In this document: positions 34,481 to 46,695 of the stretch, in pieces
Layout: each line of letters begins with the position of its first letter
How positions within the stretch are numbered: the stretch's first letter is position 1
Made by a program: the position numbers and the translations under genes
The notes under the pieces: model-generated
What the model saw: the letters and a program-made list of their open reading frames with translations, nothing else
What the model was told of the DNA's origin: nothing
Databases searched by the model: none
Assembly: GCF_004337985.1 (NCBI RefSeq)
Contig: NW_021940923.1
Span: 62,001 to 126,000, forward strand
Source: Pyricularia pennisetigena
Taxonomy: Eukaryota; Ascomycota; Sordariomycetes; Magnaporthales; Pyriculariaceae
Reading direction: 5' to 3'
DNA: 64,000 nucleotides

Positions 34481-35510
34481 TTAACTTAACTGCCCGTCCT
34501 TGTCTTGAAGGATGAGTTTAACTTAGTTTTGCAGGTTGATGATACCCCCTATTGATGAACCGGCGACTAATATCGTTTTATTCTGTATGCTGTCATGCGG
34601 GTGGATATAGTCAGCCACGAATGCAGGAACAGGATTCCCCATTTCCCCCCTGCACCCCAGATAAGCGCGTTTGGCATGTGAGAGCACAATAGGAAAGACG
34701 CGTAGGTCGTTGGGTAAAGACGAAAGGGCCCTCGTTTGGCGCCTCCTTTTTGCCGGCGCTATCGTTGTGGGTATTATAAGGCATACTGGGGAGTTGGTAG
34801 GCACAAGTGAGCCTAGCGAGGGACTCAATCAGGCCTAGTCGAGGTTCTTTGGATCCGTCCGCAGAGTATTAATCTCGCGGAACGGATCTTGAAATCAGAT
34901 CCACACCCGGGATGCGGGGACTCAATATGCCCCTGTCAATACAACCTAAATTACAAGAAACGCAGGGCGGAGTCAGCATCACCTTCCTATCAAGGCACAT
35001 CCACTCCCTGCACGTGGTGTCACGGAACCAATGCCGAGAGCGCTTTCGGTCGAGTTGGGTAGCAGACATGCCGCACGCGCCCATTGGCGAGATGGCTAGG
35101 CTAGTATTACTACTGTAATATCTCACGAGGTTATACACAACTCGTGTACCGTGGGACTAGTTTAGTCTTGGGCTCCTTTGTCGACCCAAAACGGGAAATT
35201 CGACCTTATCGGCAACACTGCCGAGCGGGACCTGGGCGTATTACGTATCCATAGTCGATGGCACAATTGAATTTCGAGGTGGTAGACGAGGAGAATATTG
35301 GCATTTTTCTGGCGCAGCTTTGTTGTATTATTGTATACTACCTTTGGCTATACAGGTGCCCATGTATCTCATCGCCTACCTACCCAACATTGACCAAGAT
35401 ATAAGTGTAGATGGCCTCCCAACATGTCCGAGATGGGAGGCTTTTTGTCTCTCTCAAGGTCCTTAGGTGGTTTTTGCCAGACGTCTGATAGTCGACCCTT
35501 GTAGCCAAAT
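34481..35510. other. intergenic, no gene recognised
   Basis: Short frames on both strands without domains. It probably includes the promoter of the secreted protein starting at 35511. Confidence 0.5.
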
Positions 35511-37032
35511 ATGGTTGTCCTTCGTTACTCGGGCCTCTTGGCCCTCCTTGCCAGCACGGCCTTTGCCAAGAGCATCAAGGATATCACCACCCTCAAGCCC
35601 ATCGCTAAGCATGAGAGCTTGAGGGCGCGAGCCGATGACGCCTCGGTGGCCCCGAGCACGTCCATCAAGCTCGACTATGGTCTGGACGCCCAACCCATGG
35701 TGCACGTCGACCTGGAGATGCAGACCCCGACCGTTGTGCTGGAGAGCGTTGATTCGGTGAACAACGTCACCTGTGCCGACGGCGCTCTCAAGGTTACCTT
35801 CAAGAACACCGAGGGTTTCTCGGCGGCCCTGGCCACTTGGTCAAACAAGGGCGACCTGGTCTTCTTCACGAACCACCTGGGCGGCTGCGACACTGAGGCT
35901 GAGCGTGGTGTCTTTTTGGTCAACCAGTTCAGCGGCGATGCTGAGACCCTGACTGTGACTGCCCACTCCCAGAAGAAGGATGTCGCCAGCACGGCGGGTA
36001 GGTTTTTTTTTTTTTTTTTTTTTTTTTTCTCTCTTTATGATCCATCTCCCCGGCAGGTTCTGTCTGATTATTATGGATGCGATGAATAATGGGCTAACTT
36101 GAGACCTATTGTCTCCATCTATAGCCCAAACCGTCATTGAATTCCAGGGAGTTCCCGTCGCCAAGAAGCGCCGTTCCGTTGCCAAGCGCGAGAAGCTCGA
36201 CCCTCGTGGTGTCACCATCGACGAGAAGGGTCTGACCATCGGCGGCACTGTCGGCATCCCCCAGGGTACCTCCATCTACTCGTTCCCCCCTTACCTCGAG
36301 GTTTCGGCAGACACCGCGCAGATCACTGCCTCTGTCACCTTCTCGGGCAAGGTTGACTACAACGTCCTCGGCGGCAAGCTCAACGAGCTGTACGTCGACA
36401 TCGACTCCAACATCGACGCCGAGGTCGGCATCACGCTGGCCGCAACGGCCGAGTACCGCGACAGCTTCACCTACAGCCCCACCAAGCTGTCGTACATGAT
36501 TGTCGACGTCCCCGGCATCATCACCCTCGGCCCTGAGCTCCTGTTCGCCGTCGGTCTCGACGTCGACGTCGGCGCGGGCGTGACGGTCAAGGGCAGCGCC
36601 GGGGCCGGCCTCAAGAACGGCCGCATCCACCTCGACTTCCTCGACATGAGCAAGACCACCGCCCAGCCCTGGGAGCCGGTGCACAACGCCCAGCTGGACC
36701 TCTCGCAGAAGGCCCTGGCCAAGGCCGACACCTGGGTCGACGTGACCTTCCAGCTGGTCGTCGAGGTCCTGGCCGGAGTCGTGGACCTCAACGCCGGCCT
36801 GACCGCCCGCCCGCGCTTCAACAACGAGTTCTCCTTTGCCGCCTCGCAGACCGTCAACGAGACGGGCGGCGTCACCCAGCCCACCGACGGCACGGTGTGC
36901 GCCCAGGGTCTGAGCATCAAGAGCGACTTCTCCTTCAGCCTGTTTGCCTTTGTCAGCAGCCTCTGGTCGCGTACGCTCTACAGCGTCCAGGTTCCCATCG
37001 CCGACAAGTGCTACACTTGGATCGAGAACTAG
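35511..37032 (+). CDS. secreted two-domain protein (DUF7029/DUF7223-like)
   Basis: Two exons (35511-35997, 36125-37032) encode 464 residues. The N-terminus is a signal peptide (MVVLRYSGLLALLASTAFA). Residues about 50-160 form a first domain ending in FFTNHLGGCDTEAERGVFLV, a pattern I associate with the fungal DUF7029 domain. After a dibasic stretch (KKRRSVAKR, a possible Kex2 site) a beta-rich domain follows (about 205-460, with SFPPYLEVSADT and VDVPGIITLGPELLF), resembling DUF7223. The roles of both are unknown. Such proteins are secreted by many plant-associated and saprotrophic fungi. The intron begins GTAGG followed at once by a T run of more than 20 bases. Codon use is GC-rich and looks normal. 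Confidence 0.85.
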
Positions 37033-37829
37033 GCCTGGGACCTTGCAGTTTCCTTTGTACCTGATAATTGATAATAATTGATTTTGATTTTGATTTTGAA
37101 TTGGCACCTAGCATAGGTAGCACAGACACCCCCAGAATAAAATTACTATCACTGCCACGAGACAATGATTATTTGTGATCTATGTTGGCGTTTACTTGAC
37201 CTGCACACCCAAACATTTGCTGAGGAAATTCTCTTGTAAAGACCCTCAAAAGATCCCAAGGCTCATCTGCGGCACAAAGTTTGTTGACCAGCTCACTAAA
37301 TCTGGCAAGAAAAGGAAGCGTTTGCAAAAGAATTCAGTCTGGCGTCCTGGCTTGATTATATGATGAGACTATAGGAGATCCTGTCATTTGTTTGAATAAC
37401 CCCACAAATTCAAAGCAGTTCAGAAAAACATACATCATCCCAAGAATAAAGGGCCGCAGGCCAGGCACATACGCCCGGATGTCTCCCAAGTTCCAGCGCT
37501 CTAGTCTGTGGCATTGCTAATAAAAGCTTTAATTTGAATTAGGCTAATAGGCAGATTAACATGTGCTGTACTACATGGTACAAGAAAGTTGAAGCATCTG
37601 TGCGCTTAAACTAAACCAGAGTTTCAATAACTGGCTTTGAATTATAGTCGACTTTCAGAATATATATTTCAGAACTCGGCCTCCAACACCTATTCGCCTT
37701 CTTTCAAACTAGCAACACGACGGCCCCAGGAACATCCTTCAAAAGCCACCCAGCTGCCAAGATTCGAGCGACTTGAATATTAAATCTCGAAACTGCTGAC
37801 TTTTTATAGCCGACCATAACCCGTTTGAC
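37033..37829. other. intergenic between secreted protein and effector candidate
   Basis: The right part is more AT-rich than the neighbouring genes. No reading frame has recognisable features. The two flanking genes converge here. Confidence 0.5.
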
Positions 37830-38102
37830 CTAGAGCGGATTAAGTCTGACTATATCTACATAATAAGGCCAATGAACACCACTCTTTGACAACACATTGC
37901 ACTTGGCGTCAACTGTGACTTCGACGTTGTAAGATTCGCTGTTGAATTTGGCAACGCCTGGAGCTTGGAATATGGCTTTTTCAACTGCCCCAGTGGCTTC
38001 ACCTAAAGGCCACATAAACAATCGAACTTTACATCTGGTCGCTAGTATCGGAGTGGTCAAAATAGCGGCAATGACAACGGCAAGTGCATTTGCGGGATGC
38101 AT
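37830..38102 (-). CDS. small secreted protein, candidate MAX-fold effector
   Basis: Without introns, 90 residues run from ATG 38102. Residues 1-21 are a clear signal peptide (MHPANALAVVIAAILTTPILA). The mature part is about 69 residues with only two Cys, at 24 and 68. The first Cys opens a predicted beta strand (RCKVRLFMW). The second follows a strand (YNVEVTVDAKCNVL). Mature size, two Cys about 40-45 apart, and strand-rich alternation are the features shared by MAX effectors (the Magnaporthe Avr and ToxB-like fold), which have almost no sequence conservation. In those families the proteins enter host cells and some are recognised by plant receptors. That role is inferred here only from layout. 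The frame is open upstream, but the ATG chosen is the one giving a signal peptide. It lies in a gene-poor, AT-richer gap. Confidence 0.55.
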   Translation of the reverse strand: MHPANALAVVIAAILTTPILATRCKVRLFMWPLGEATGAVEKAIFQAPGVAKFNSESYNVEVTVDAKCNVLSKSGVHWPYYVDIVRLNPL

Positions 38103-40063
38103 GGCGACTGGGGCCGGCGTAAGTTGAGTCAATTGAAGATTTGTGTGTTTTATGTGTTTTAGGAGGCAGGTAGTAGGTACGGGTGTGGGTGTGTAAGAAG
38201 ACAAGTTTGCAAAAAGCAAGCAAATACGAACGTACAACAAGAAAAAGTTTGCTTGGTATCGCGGAAGAAAAAAAAAGGAAAAAAATCCGGAGGGTTCTCC
38301 TCGAAATCTCAAAAACGATTCAAATCTCAGTAACAGTTACCAAATCTCGAAATAGGAGGTGGCATCGACGGGAATGTCCGGACATCTGTCAATGCCTTGG
38401 TAGTGAGAAATGCAAGTTGGACCCCGGATCCCTTGTTCGTGGAATTCTAGAAATCTCCTAGTCTCTCCTATATGGTCAAGTAATGACAGAGTGTTTGATT
38501 ATTTTTGGTATTGCAAGACTCAGGATTTCATATGACCGACGGTAAACCCGTTGACGGCAGCCCATCCGTACGATGTTGATTTCTTTAAGTGCAGCTGCTT
38601 GATTTATCTCTCAACCTCCAGGCTTCTCTTTAGTCTCTTTGAATCTCGTTGACCCCAAACACATATCAGACAAAAAAGTGCCTCGCAAGGGAAATTGGCT
38701 TGGAGATACCATGGTGAGCAAATTATGCGCCTGACTTCGGAACAGGTTAGCTAAAAGTCAAAGAATTGGGTCGGCATGGTTGCTGCGCGTTGCTGGTCCG
38801 TTGCATCGTCATGCATTGGAATCTAGAACTCAGCCGGGCGCAGCTGTACAAGCCACACTGGAAATAACAGTACTATAATGCTCTTGCTAAGCTTGATTCC
38901 TAACTCAGTAGAGGAATTCAAGTCAGAAAAAAAATAAACAATCCAGTTTGGAAGACACACAAACAAGAATGTCCCAAATGAGCCATTGAACAAGCTTGCT
39001 TCATGGTGTACAACAGATATAGTGAGCTTAGAACCCTCTGAAGATGCTGGATACCCTCAGAGTCTGTAGGAGATGATCAAGTCGCTTCTGTACCGCGTTG
39101 ATTTTATCTTTAGCATGTATCGCCTGACACATCTAGTGCCCCGTGTACCACTACACCAATGATGACCCGAGGGCTCTTCCCGGCGCTCGCGGACCCAAGC
39201 TCCAAAGGGATTGCTGGCTTGCCGGGGCGTGTAATACCATTGCGCTGCCTGACGGAGGCGATACAGACGTATGGGGTGCACTGAGTATCACGGCAACCTG
39301 CGCAGCCTTGGAAGCACGCAGTTCAGTGGGCCCAAGAAGTGACTGTGTATTCATCGTCTTGACCAAGATCCCGCTGGTCAACTACCAGGAGCATAAAGAA
39401 CAACACAGCACAAACAGCAGTTCAGCCACTGACCCTGAAGACGCCACTCCACATGATGCAGTGCTGGCTCCTCGATCGCAGATAACAAGTAAATATGCCG
39501 AGGCGCAATAGTGATGAGGGCGCGCGGCTGGGTTGATGCCGTCGACACAGAGGATGACGAAGAGTGAAGATTTCTAGGGCAAGATTTTTGATCATGTAGT
39601 CAAAACCAATGTACAATAAGACAACTGTGCGAGCCTTCTTATTTAACTCTCGTCATTCTTCATTCCCACTCTCCCGCATCGATTGAAGAGGGATGAGGAG
39701 CGATGTTTTTTCTTCCCCTTTTTTTGTCCTAAACTTGGGATCTGAACATGACTGTATTGGCTAGTCTAGACCTAGTAGATAGATGTATACTGCGATCAAT
39801 GGGCGCAACCACGCCAACGTCATATTTGCAATATTAAGAAACTCACACGTGATGTCCGCTCGTGTATGCTTCTTAATCGGTTGAGTCCTGCTAAACGCGG
39901 TGAACAATAGATGCACGCTAACTGGGGGCCGGTGTAAAGTGACGTGCCACTAGACCTAACCGCATACGAGTTTACCGGGTTGAGACTCAAGCTCCCTCAC
40001 CTCCAAAACAGACACAAACACATGCCCTGGATACAAAAACGACGACAACAGTCTCCCGCAATC
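38103..40063. other. 2-kb intergenic region
   Basis: This is shared upstream sequence of the effector candidate (- strand) and the chitinase (+ strand). An open frame at 39143-39511 (122 codons, several Cys) has no signal peptide or domain and is not called. Confidence 0.5.
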
Positions 40064-40434
40064 ATGTTTAACAAATGGAAACGTGCCAAAGATCAATATC
40101 CGTCGCAGCCTGCGCAACCATCATTCCCCATGCCGCCCCCAGGTACATCCGGATACCCCTACCAATACGGGTATAACAACACAGCGGCGCCACCGCCAAT
40201 CCCACCCCGCCCATACAACCTCTCACCTGCAGTTCCGTCGTACCCCATCGCTGCGGACCCCAACATGTCGGCCGGCAACACATCACGACCATATATCAAT
40301 GCTGTTTACTACCCTAACTGGCGAGTCTACAAGCAGCTTCCCCCATCGAAACTGCAGATCAACAACATTACGCACGTCTTTTACGCTTTCATCGGGTTAG
40401 TAAATCCTTACAAACCTGCCCAGCCTTGATTAAG

Positions 40435-40470
<36 letters not shown>

Positions 40471-41446
40471 ACCCCTTCTAATTCCCATCAACAGTGTCAA
40501 TAAAGACGGCACGCTCAAGCACTTTGACGAGTATGCCGATCTGCAGATCGAAGCCGACGGGGTCTCCGGGTGTCTTGCCGCTGTGGGCAAGCTCAAACAC
40601 CAGAACCCACATCTCAAGACCATCGTATCCCTGGGCGGCGGTTCCGGCAGCGCCGAGTTCCCCGCCTTGGCAACCAACCCCCGTGCTCGGGATACGCTAG
40701 CACGAGCCACGCGCCAGTTTGTGGACCAGCATGGCTTCGACGGCGTGGACATCGACTGGGAGCAGCCGTCCAACACGAACGAGGGCGAAGCCTACGTGGC
40801 CCTGTTGACGGCTCTGCGTCAGCACCTCCCCGCCCCGCGGTACCTGTTGACGACGGCGCTGCCGTGCGGCGAGTGGGCGCTGCAGCACATCCCCCTCGGG
40901 CGGGCGGCGCCGCTCCTGGACATGCTCAACCTGATGAGCTACGACTTCTCGGGGCCCTGGGCCAAGGTGTCGGCGCACCACGCCCAGCTGCGCCACCCGC
41001 AGCCGGCACGCCTGCCGCCCCAAGCCGACGGCTGCCTGCGCCTGTCGGCCATGCAGGCCGTGTCGTACCTGATCGTGCACGGCGTCCACCCGGGCCAGAT
41101 CGTGCTCGGCGTGCCTGCGTACGCGAGGTTCTTTCGCGGGGCGAGGGCGCTGGGTGCTGGCTTCTCCGAGGCGGGCGAGGTGGACTACAACGAGCTCCCC
41201 GCGTCGGATTTGGACAGGGCCATGGTCGACCCCGACCTGTGCGCCGCCTGGTACCTGTGTGAGGGGGAGGGCGGCAGAGGGTTCGTCAGTCTGGACACGG
41301 CGGCTACGGTGCGGCTCAAAGCGGGCTACGTGAGGGCCAACGGCCTCGCGGGTTTGTTTTACTGGCAGGGGGTAGGGGACGTGAGCGAGGGACCGAAAAG
41401 TTTGGTAGCCGCCGGGATGGAGGGATTGAGAGGTTTTGGGGGCTAG
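40064..41446 (+). CDS. GH18 chitinase without signal peptide
   Basis: Two exons (40064-40395, 40495-41446) encode 427 residues. The first 70 residues are Pro/Tyr-rich and disordered and show no signal peptide. An upstream in-frame ATG at 40022 would add 14 basic residues. The catalytic barrel starts at about 76 (YINAVYYPNWRVY). It has SLGGGSGSAEF, the catalytic FDGVDIDWEQP (the DxxDxDxE motif with Glu as proton donor), LNLMSYDFSGPW and GLFYWQGVGD, all expected in active family 18 enzymes. No chitin-binding module is present. These enzymes cleave beta-1,4 bonds in chitin. The lack of an export signal suggests a cytosolic or unconventionally secreted enzyme involved in wall turnover. The 99-base intron contains a run of about 30 A. 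Confidence 0.9.
40439..40469. repeat. poly-A tract in chitinase intron
   Basis: A homopolymer of about 30 A inside the single intron. Confidence 0.9.
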
Positions 41447-44400
41447 ATCTGGGGATTTGTTTCTCTCGAAGCGCGCCATAAGCGCTTGTCTGAGCTCCAC
41501 TGCGGGTGGGCTCAGGACACCCACTTACGCGCTTACGTGCAGCTGTGGCTGTGGAAGTGACTGTTGGAATACAACCTGAAACTGTTTGGCTCACAACGGC
41601 AAGACAGCTTCTATTCTTTGCGCCGAAATGCCAAGGGTTTTGTATCTATCGATCCCTCTTGATAGTCAGCATCTAGGGCTGAAACGGAATGGCATTCAAC
41701 AAAAATAAATGACCGATCCCACGTTGGAACGCTGTGTGATGCGAATGCTGTTTCCTGCATTGCATATGGCATGCACGAACCGGGGAAAGCGATGGCTTCG
41801 GGCTTGTGCACCGCACCAGTCAGCCAGTTTTTGACACAACAGCTTTCGATGCAGGGAACAGACGCTTTGCCGCTTATGTGACGGTGCCCTGCCAAGCCTG
41901 CGTCTGTAATGCGCTAAGTCCCTGTTTCCTGCTTACCTAAAAAGAATCACTCACTACTCAGTCCGGGGATTTTTTTTTTTTTTTTTTTTGTCCAGAAAAG
42001 CAGCTCATAAAACCAAAAATGTCGGCGATTAGTCAAGTTAAAACCCCGTCGGGCATCTCCATCATCCCAAAATGTTGCACAACCGCCACGGCAGGCGGGC
42101 GGTGCCAAAAAAAACCCCCCAGATCAACTGGTTTCAGCTTATTTTGGCCTGCCAATCCGTTTTACTATGTGCATACATTGCACACAGGCGCAGTACGGTT
42201 GGGCAGTAACAATCAGAGTTCCCTTCTGAAGCAAACCAAGAAATCCGCCACCAATTTGAAAGCATTCCCACATTGTGCAAACGGGGCCTTGTTTCCTTGC
42301 ACTTGACGTTAATTCGACAGGGTCCGGTCACTCCGAGGTTGTGGTTCTGCCATATGAGACATTATTCGTGGCTTTTCTATTCCTGGAAACATCACACCCC
42401 ATACATGTATGCCAATCTACAGTGTGCAGAGACGAACAAAAGCAAATTTGTACCACGATTCGTTATTTGCGATACAAAGAGGTGTTATTAATCAATCGGT
42501 TGGTTCAAAGGTGGCTATCCTTGAGTACACGATTAAATGTTGTCAATGGAAAAACGTTAAAAAAAAGCAAAAGAGCAAGGAAGGATCGAATTCCCTGGGA
42601 AGCAGACTCCAGCATCGTCGGGCATCCGGTGCTGCACGGCATTTGACTTTTGGGACGAACAACCCGGAGAAATGGATTGGACCTAGTGCATCTTGGGAGC
42701 TGCTCTCGGTGACGAAATGGCATCAAGCTTGGGCAAACGCGACCGTTATTATCTGCACAAGTCATGATTTCCATCCATCCGTCCATCAGACATCTGACGT
42801 CCTGGGATGATGACGGACTGTACAGTAAGAAAAAAATAAAGCATCCCAAGATGAGATGGGTTGGCGCATATGCCGTCGGAACGGTTCGTATATTTCCTGG
42901 TCAATTCGGAAGCACCACCAATGCTGGTCACCATGTCTAAATGCCTCGCTGCAATATGCTTTTTCATCCGATAACGAACGGTCTGGACAAGTCTTATACT
43001 GAGGGCGAGAAATAAAAACCTGGAGAAATATTAGAAGAATATTCGTGCCGTCACCAGAAGAAAACTTTGAATTCAAGCTAGACCCCTCCAGCCTCCGTCT
43101 TTACCAATAGCTTCTTTTTGTGAAGAGGAAAAAAAAAAAAAAAACCAAATGCGACCACCAATTCGGGCGAGGAGCGTGCACGCGACGAGCTGACTTGTTA
43201 GGTACTGATCGCCGTTCCAGGGTCTGTAGGCGTGTCTCAGATGACCGCACCCAGAGTGATTTAGGGGCTCGGTTCTGGGGCCGCTTTCGGGGCCCAGGGT
43301 TGGTCGGGGTCGCTAGTATCAATTAATAGATCGCACACATTATTGGCAACCACCTCAAAGGGCTGGCTTTGTTTGGCTAACCATCATGGCCTGGCTCGAG
43401 CCAAAGCTAGATTTTCTTTGTTTGCGAATTACATTGGCAGCTCTAGCTTCCAAGTGGGATCTAATTGACCCGAGCCCATTTCGTTTACGAATTGCAAGCT
43501 TGCTACGACGCGCCACGCTATTGTAATTTGGGTTGGAATTTATCTACTCATAGATAGGACTCGAAGGGTTCGGTTCAGGCCCGCGATTGCACGCATACGG
43601 AAAGGAGCGGCCTCGCGTCCGCTCCCCGCGCCTGTCAAAGCCATCAGGCGAGCGAAAATTCCAGGGATCATGAGAGAGAAAAGAGTTATACAAGGGCATC
43701 TTAAACCGAGGATCATCTTGGACAAAACAATGCACGCCCGACACCGCATTGCATTGCTTGCATGGCCGAACAAGTGACACATACAACCAGAAACGGGGGC
43801 GATCCATCCGCCTAGTGTACTATGAGACCCCTGACATGCGCCTGCAACCCTCACCAATTCTGGAGACCCACCTTCCCGAAAACGACAAACCACGGAGCCT
43901 GAGCCTTGAGGTAGGAAAGGCGACAGCGAATCCCCCCGGATACTCGGTCTGTCGAACTGATCTGGAAGCTTTTTCTTTGTCGCTTTGTGGGTATCAAATC
44001 TGTGTGCAGCGCAGGAGCAGCAGCAGCAGCAGTCAGTAGAGTTTTTTTTTGTCTTTTTTGTTGAAACACCCCGACATGCCAATCGCCTCCTGACTCGCGA
44101 ATTGCTCAAACTTTCGCTAGAGAAACCTGCCAACTTGTCTTCTGCTGTCTTGTGCCACGTAAATTACTGTGATGTCAATACTGTCTTCGCTTTACCCCTC
44201 ATCGCCACCTTGCCTCTGTTTTACCGCTCATAGGCGGCAATACTTGGAGATCTTGTCCAGCCCGCCCATCAATTCGCTGCACGGGCTTGACGGATGTGAT
44301 GGAGATAAACATCATTGGTCACCTTTTAATTTAGCGGGAAAAGTGGGCAATCTGCAATACCGATTCCGTACAGCGCCGGTAGGGTAGCGCAGCGCAACAA

Positions 44401-46143
44401 CCAATTTGCCAAGCACAAATAAGGACGCTCTGTGGCTTGTCCTGCCAGCCCATGGACTGATTTGGGCCCCGTGTGCGCGTCTGACAGATCGTGCGTGGCT
44501 CTTCCTCGTTCTGCCCTGTTATTCTTAGCACACCAAACCTCAATCACGGAATTTTTGGGGGGGAGGCTTTGCGAGTCAGAGTGGTCAATAACAGGAGCCC
44601 GTCCCCTTAGTGTACTGTACGTACGGTAGTCACTGTATTTATTTACTGTCATCATTTTCCTACTGGACTGGGTTGGCCCAGCTTCAGAGAGGCATCCACC
44701 GCGAGCTGACAAGTGTGTTTGTTTTCTTTTTCTATTCTCGCTTCCTTTGTCTTATTCTCTCGATACCGCAAGCAAGCTCAAGCCAGGCGCCGCATCCCAC
44801 CAACAAAGCAAGACGACAGCGATCGACGGGCGCCCGACAGAAGCACCGCGCCTGGTTTGGTTACATGCAGCACGTACACGCAGGGGACACTTGATCGCAG
44901 GAAAAGGTGATGACCTCTGCACCCAATCACAGACCCTGAAGACAAAGTGGCCCACACACCATGCTGCCAATTAGAGAGCTCTCCTATCCGCTAAAGGCGC
45001 CAGATCCCTGCAAGCTGGTCTACCCCTTGTTCCGTCTTCTGGGGCAAGGAGTGGCTGCTCGCCTGTGCTTGCCTACTTTTCCGCGACTGGACTAGTCTGG
45101 GAGAGAGTAAAAACACGCACCAAAACGGGTGGCCAAAGTAAGAAATCAATTGAGCAGATTCCATATATCACGAACGCAAACAAATCCGAGTAAAAATGCG
45201 ATAAATTTGCAGATGTGCAATGTATATGACATATCAACTCAAGATGGAATTACAAGGACGACATGCATTCCCGATTGCAAGCAAGTACCGGGTCGAGACG
45301 GGCCTTTCTTTGGACACTTTTGCGACAAGATTGGACCAAGTTCCGTCTGTTTAGCTGTTTTCAACGCTCCCCCCGGTCCGATCGAGAGGAAACCAGGGTC
45401 CCCACTTTGCAGTGACTGGTAGGAAGCCTGCAGAGGGGCGTCCAATCCCACAACCCGCACGGCCACAAGCTCCATCCCGTCCCGTGCATTTTCTCTTTTC
45501 TTTCGCCCTTCTCCTCCTCGTGTGCATTCAAAGCTTTTGGCTTTTCTCCTCGTTCTCTCTCTCTCGTCGTTGCATTACCAACACACCGCCCTTCCTTTTT
45601 TCTTTCTTCCTTCCTTTCCGTCTTTGAATTCGGTTGTCGTTGTCGCAGCTCCTACCACTGGTTGTCCATTGTGACTCTGAAAAAATTATCGTTCTGTCAT
45701 TCGAAAAACAAAAAAAAAAAACCCCATCAAAAAAGACAAAAAAAGGAGGAAAATCTCGGCTCAACCGCAACCAGCAAGGAACCCAGACACTGCCTGCGCA
45801 CCCACATCTGCACGCACAGCATCGCCACACCAAAAATTCCACTCACCGTCTTCGACAAACAGACTGCTAGAAAGCCCACAGGAAATTGAAAAAAAAAAAA
45901 ACTCAAAACTCGCACTCTACCTAATTTTGTGTACTCTATCCCGGCATCGCACTCCTTTTTCAGTTTCGGTATCATACTTTTTCAATTCAACGGTCTTCCG
46001 ACTTGATCGACCAACAGCACATAATTTCCCCGGCCATCTCGACTCGGACATACGCAACTCTCTTCTGGAGAAAGATACCCGGGTTTCAGTTCCTTCCTGC
46101 AATTACAAGACCTGGTCGCGACGGTGCTTTCTTTGTTCAAAAG
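41447..46143. other. 4.7-kb region without a supported gene
   Basis: This has T/A runs at 41971-41989 and 43129-43144, short CAG runs near 44020, and CT-rich promoter-like sequence from about 45480 on. Open frames up to about 200 codons overlap on both strands and show no domains. The right part is probably the promoter and leader of the Gln-rich gene. Confidence 0.5.
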
Positions 46144-46246
46144 GTAAGCAGAAACTTGAAATCGCTGCTATTTGGACGCGTCTTTGTCGGTGTCGCTACA
46201 TGTTGGGCTTCAATGACGCTGACCTTTCACCTGCCCGTGCCCGCAG
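46144..46246 (+). other. probable 5' UTR intron of the Gln-rich gene
   Basis: GTAAGC at 46144 and CCCGCAG ending at 46246 bracket 103 bases upstream of the ATG at 46696. The surrounding CT-rich leader is typical of strongly expressed fungal genes. Confidence 0.5.
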
Positions 46247-46695
46247 ACAAAGCTTGCTCCTGCCGTCTGGATCGGCCAACCCGAGACCAAAATCTGCCAC
46301 TCTTTCAACCAAATCACCGACCACGATCCTTCGTTATACCCCTCGGCTTCTAGACAAGATTGATTAATCTGCTTTCTCGATATCCCAACAGCCCATTTCA
46401 CCATTCTTCTTCTGTCAGATACTCTTTTTTTGGATTCATCTATCCTCTTTTTCTTCCTTACTCCCAGAGAGATAGACTTTGGTACGCACGAAACCAGCAA
46501 ACGGCTCGAGATCGATTCTTCAGTCTGTGGACGTCAACCAACATAATTTTGAACGCATTGGGACAGTTTTTTTTAGGTCATTTTATCGGTTTAATTCGGT
46601 CCTTTGCCTCGGGTCATCTGGAACTCGACAGCTTCATTTTACCTCGTTGAAACAATCTTGGTTCTTTTCTCTCAACTTCGTCTCTTCCCAACGCA

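Noticed and set aside
36106..37107. 333-codon antisense frame over the secreted two-domain gene
   Set aside because: The protein-coding signal, signal peptide and splice phase all support the + strand. The antisense frame is a GC-rich shadow.
39143..39511. 122-codon frame with several Cys next to the chitinase promoter
   Set aside because: No signal peptide, no domain, and overlapping frames on the other strand are equally open.
40697..41524. 275-codon antisense frame over the chitinase
   Set aside because: It mirrors conserved GH18 codons and has no features of its own.
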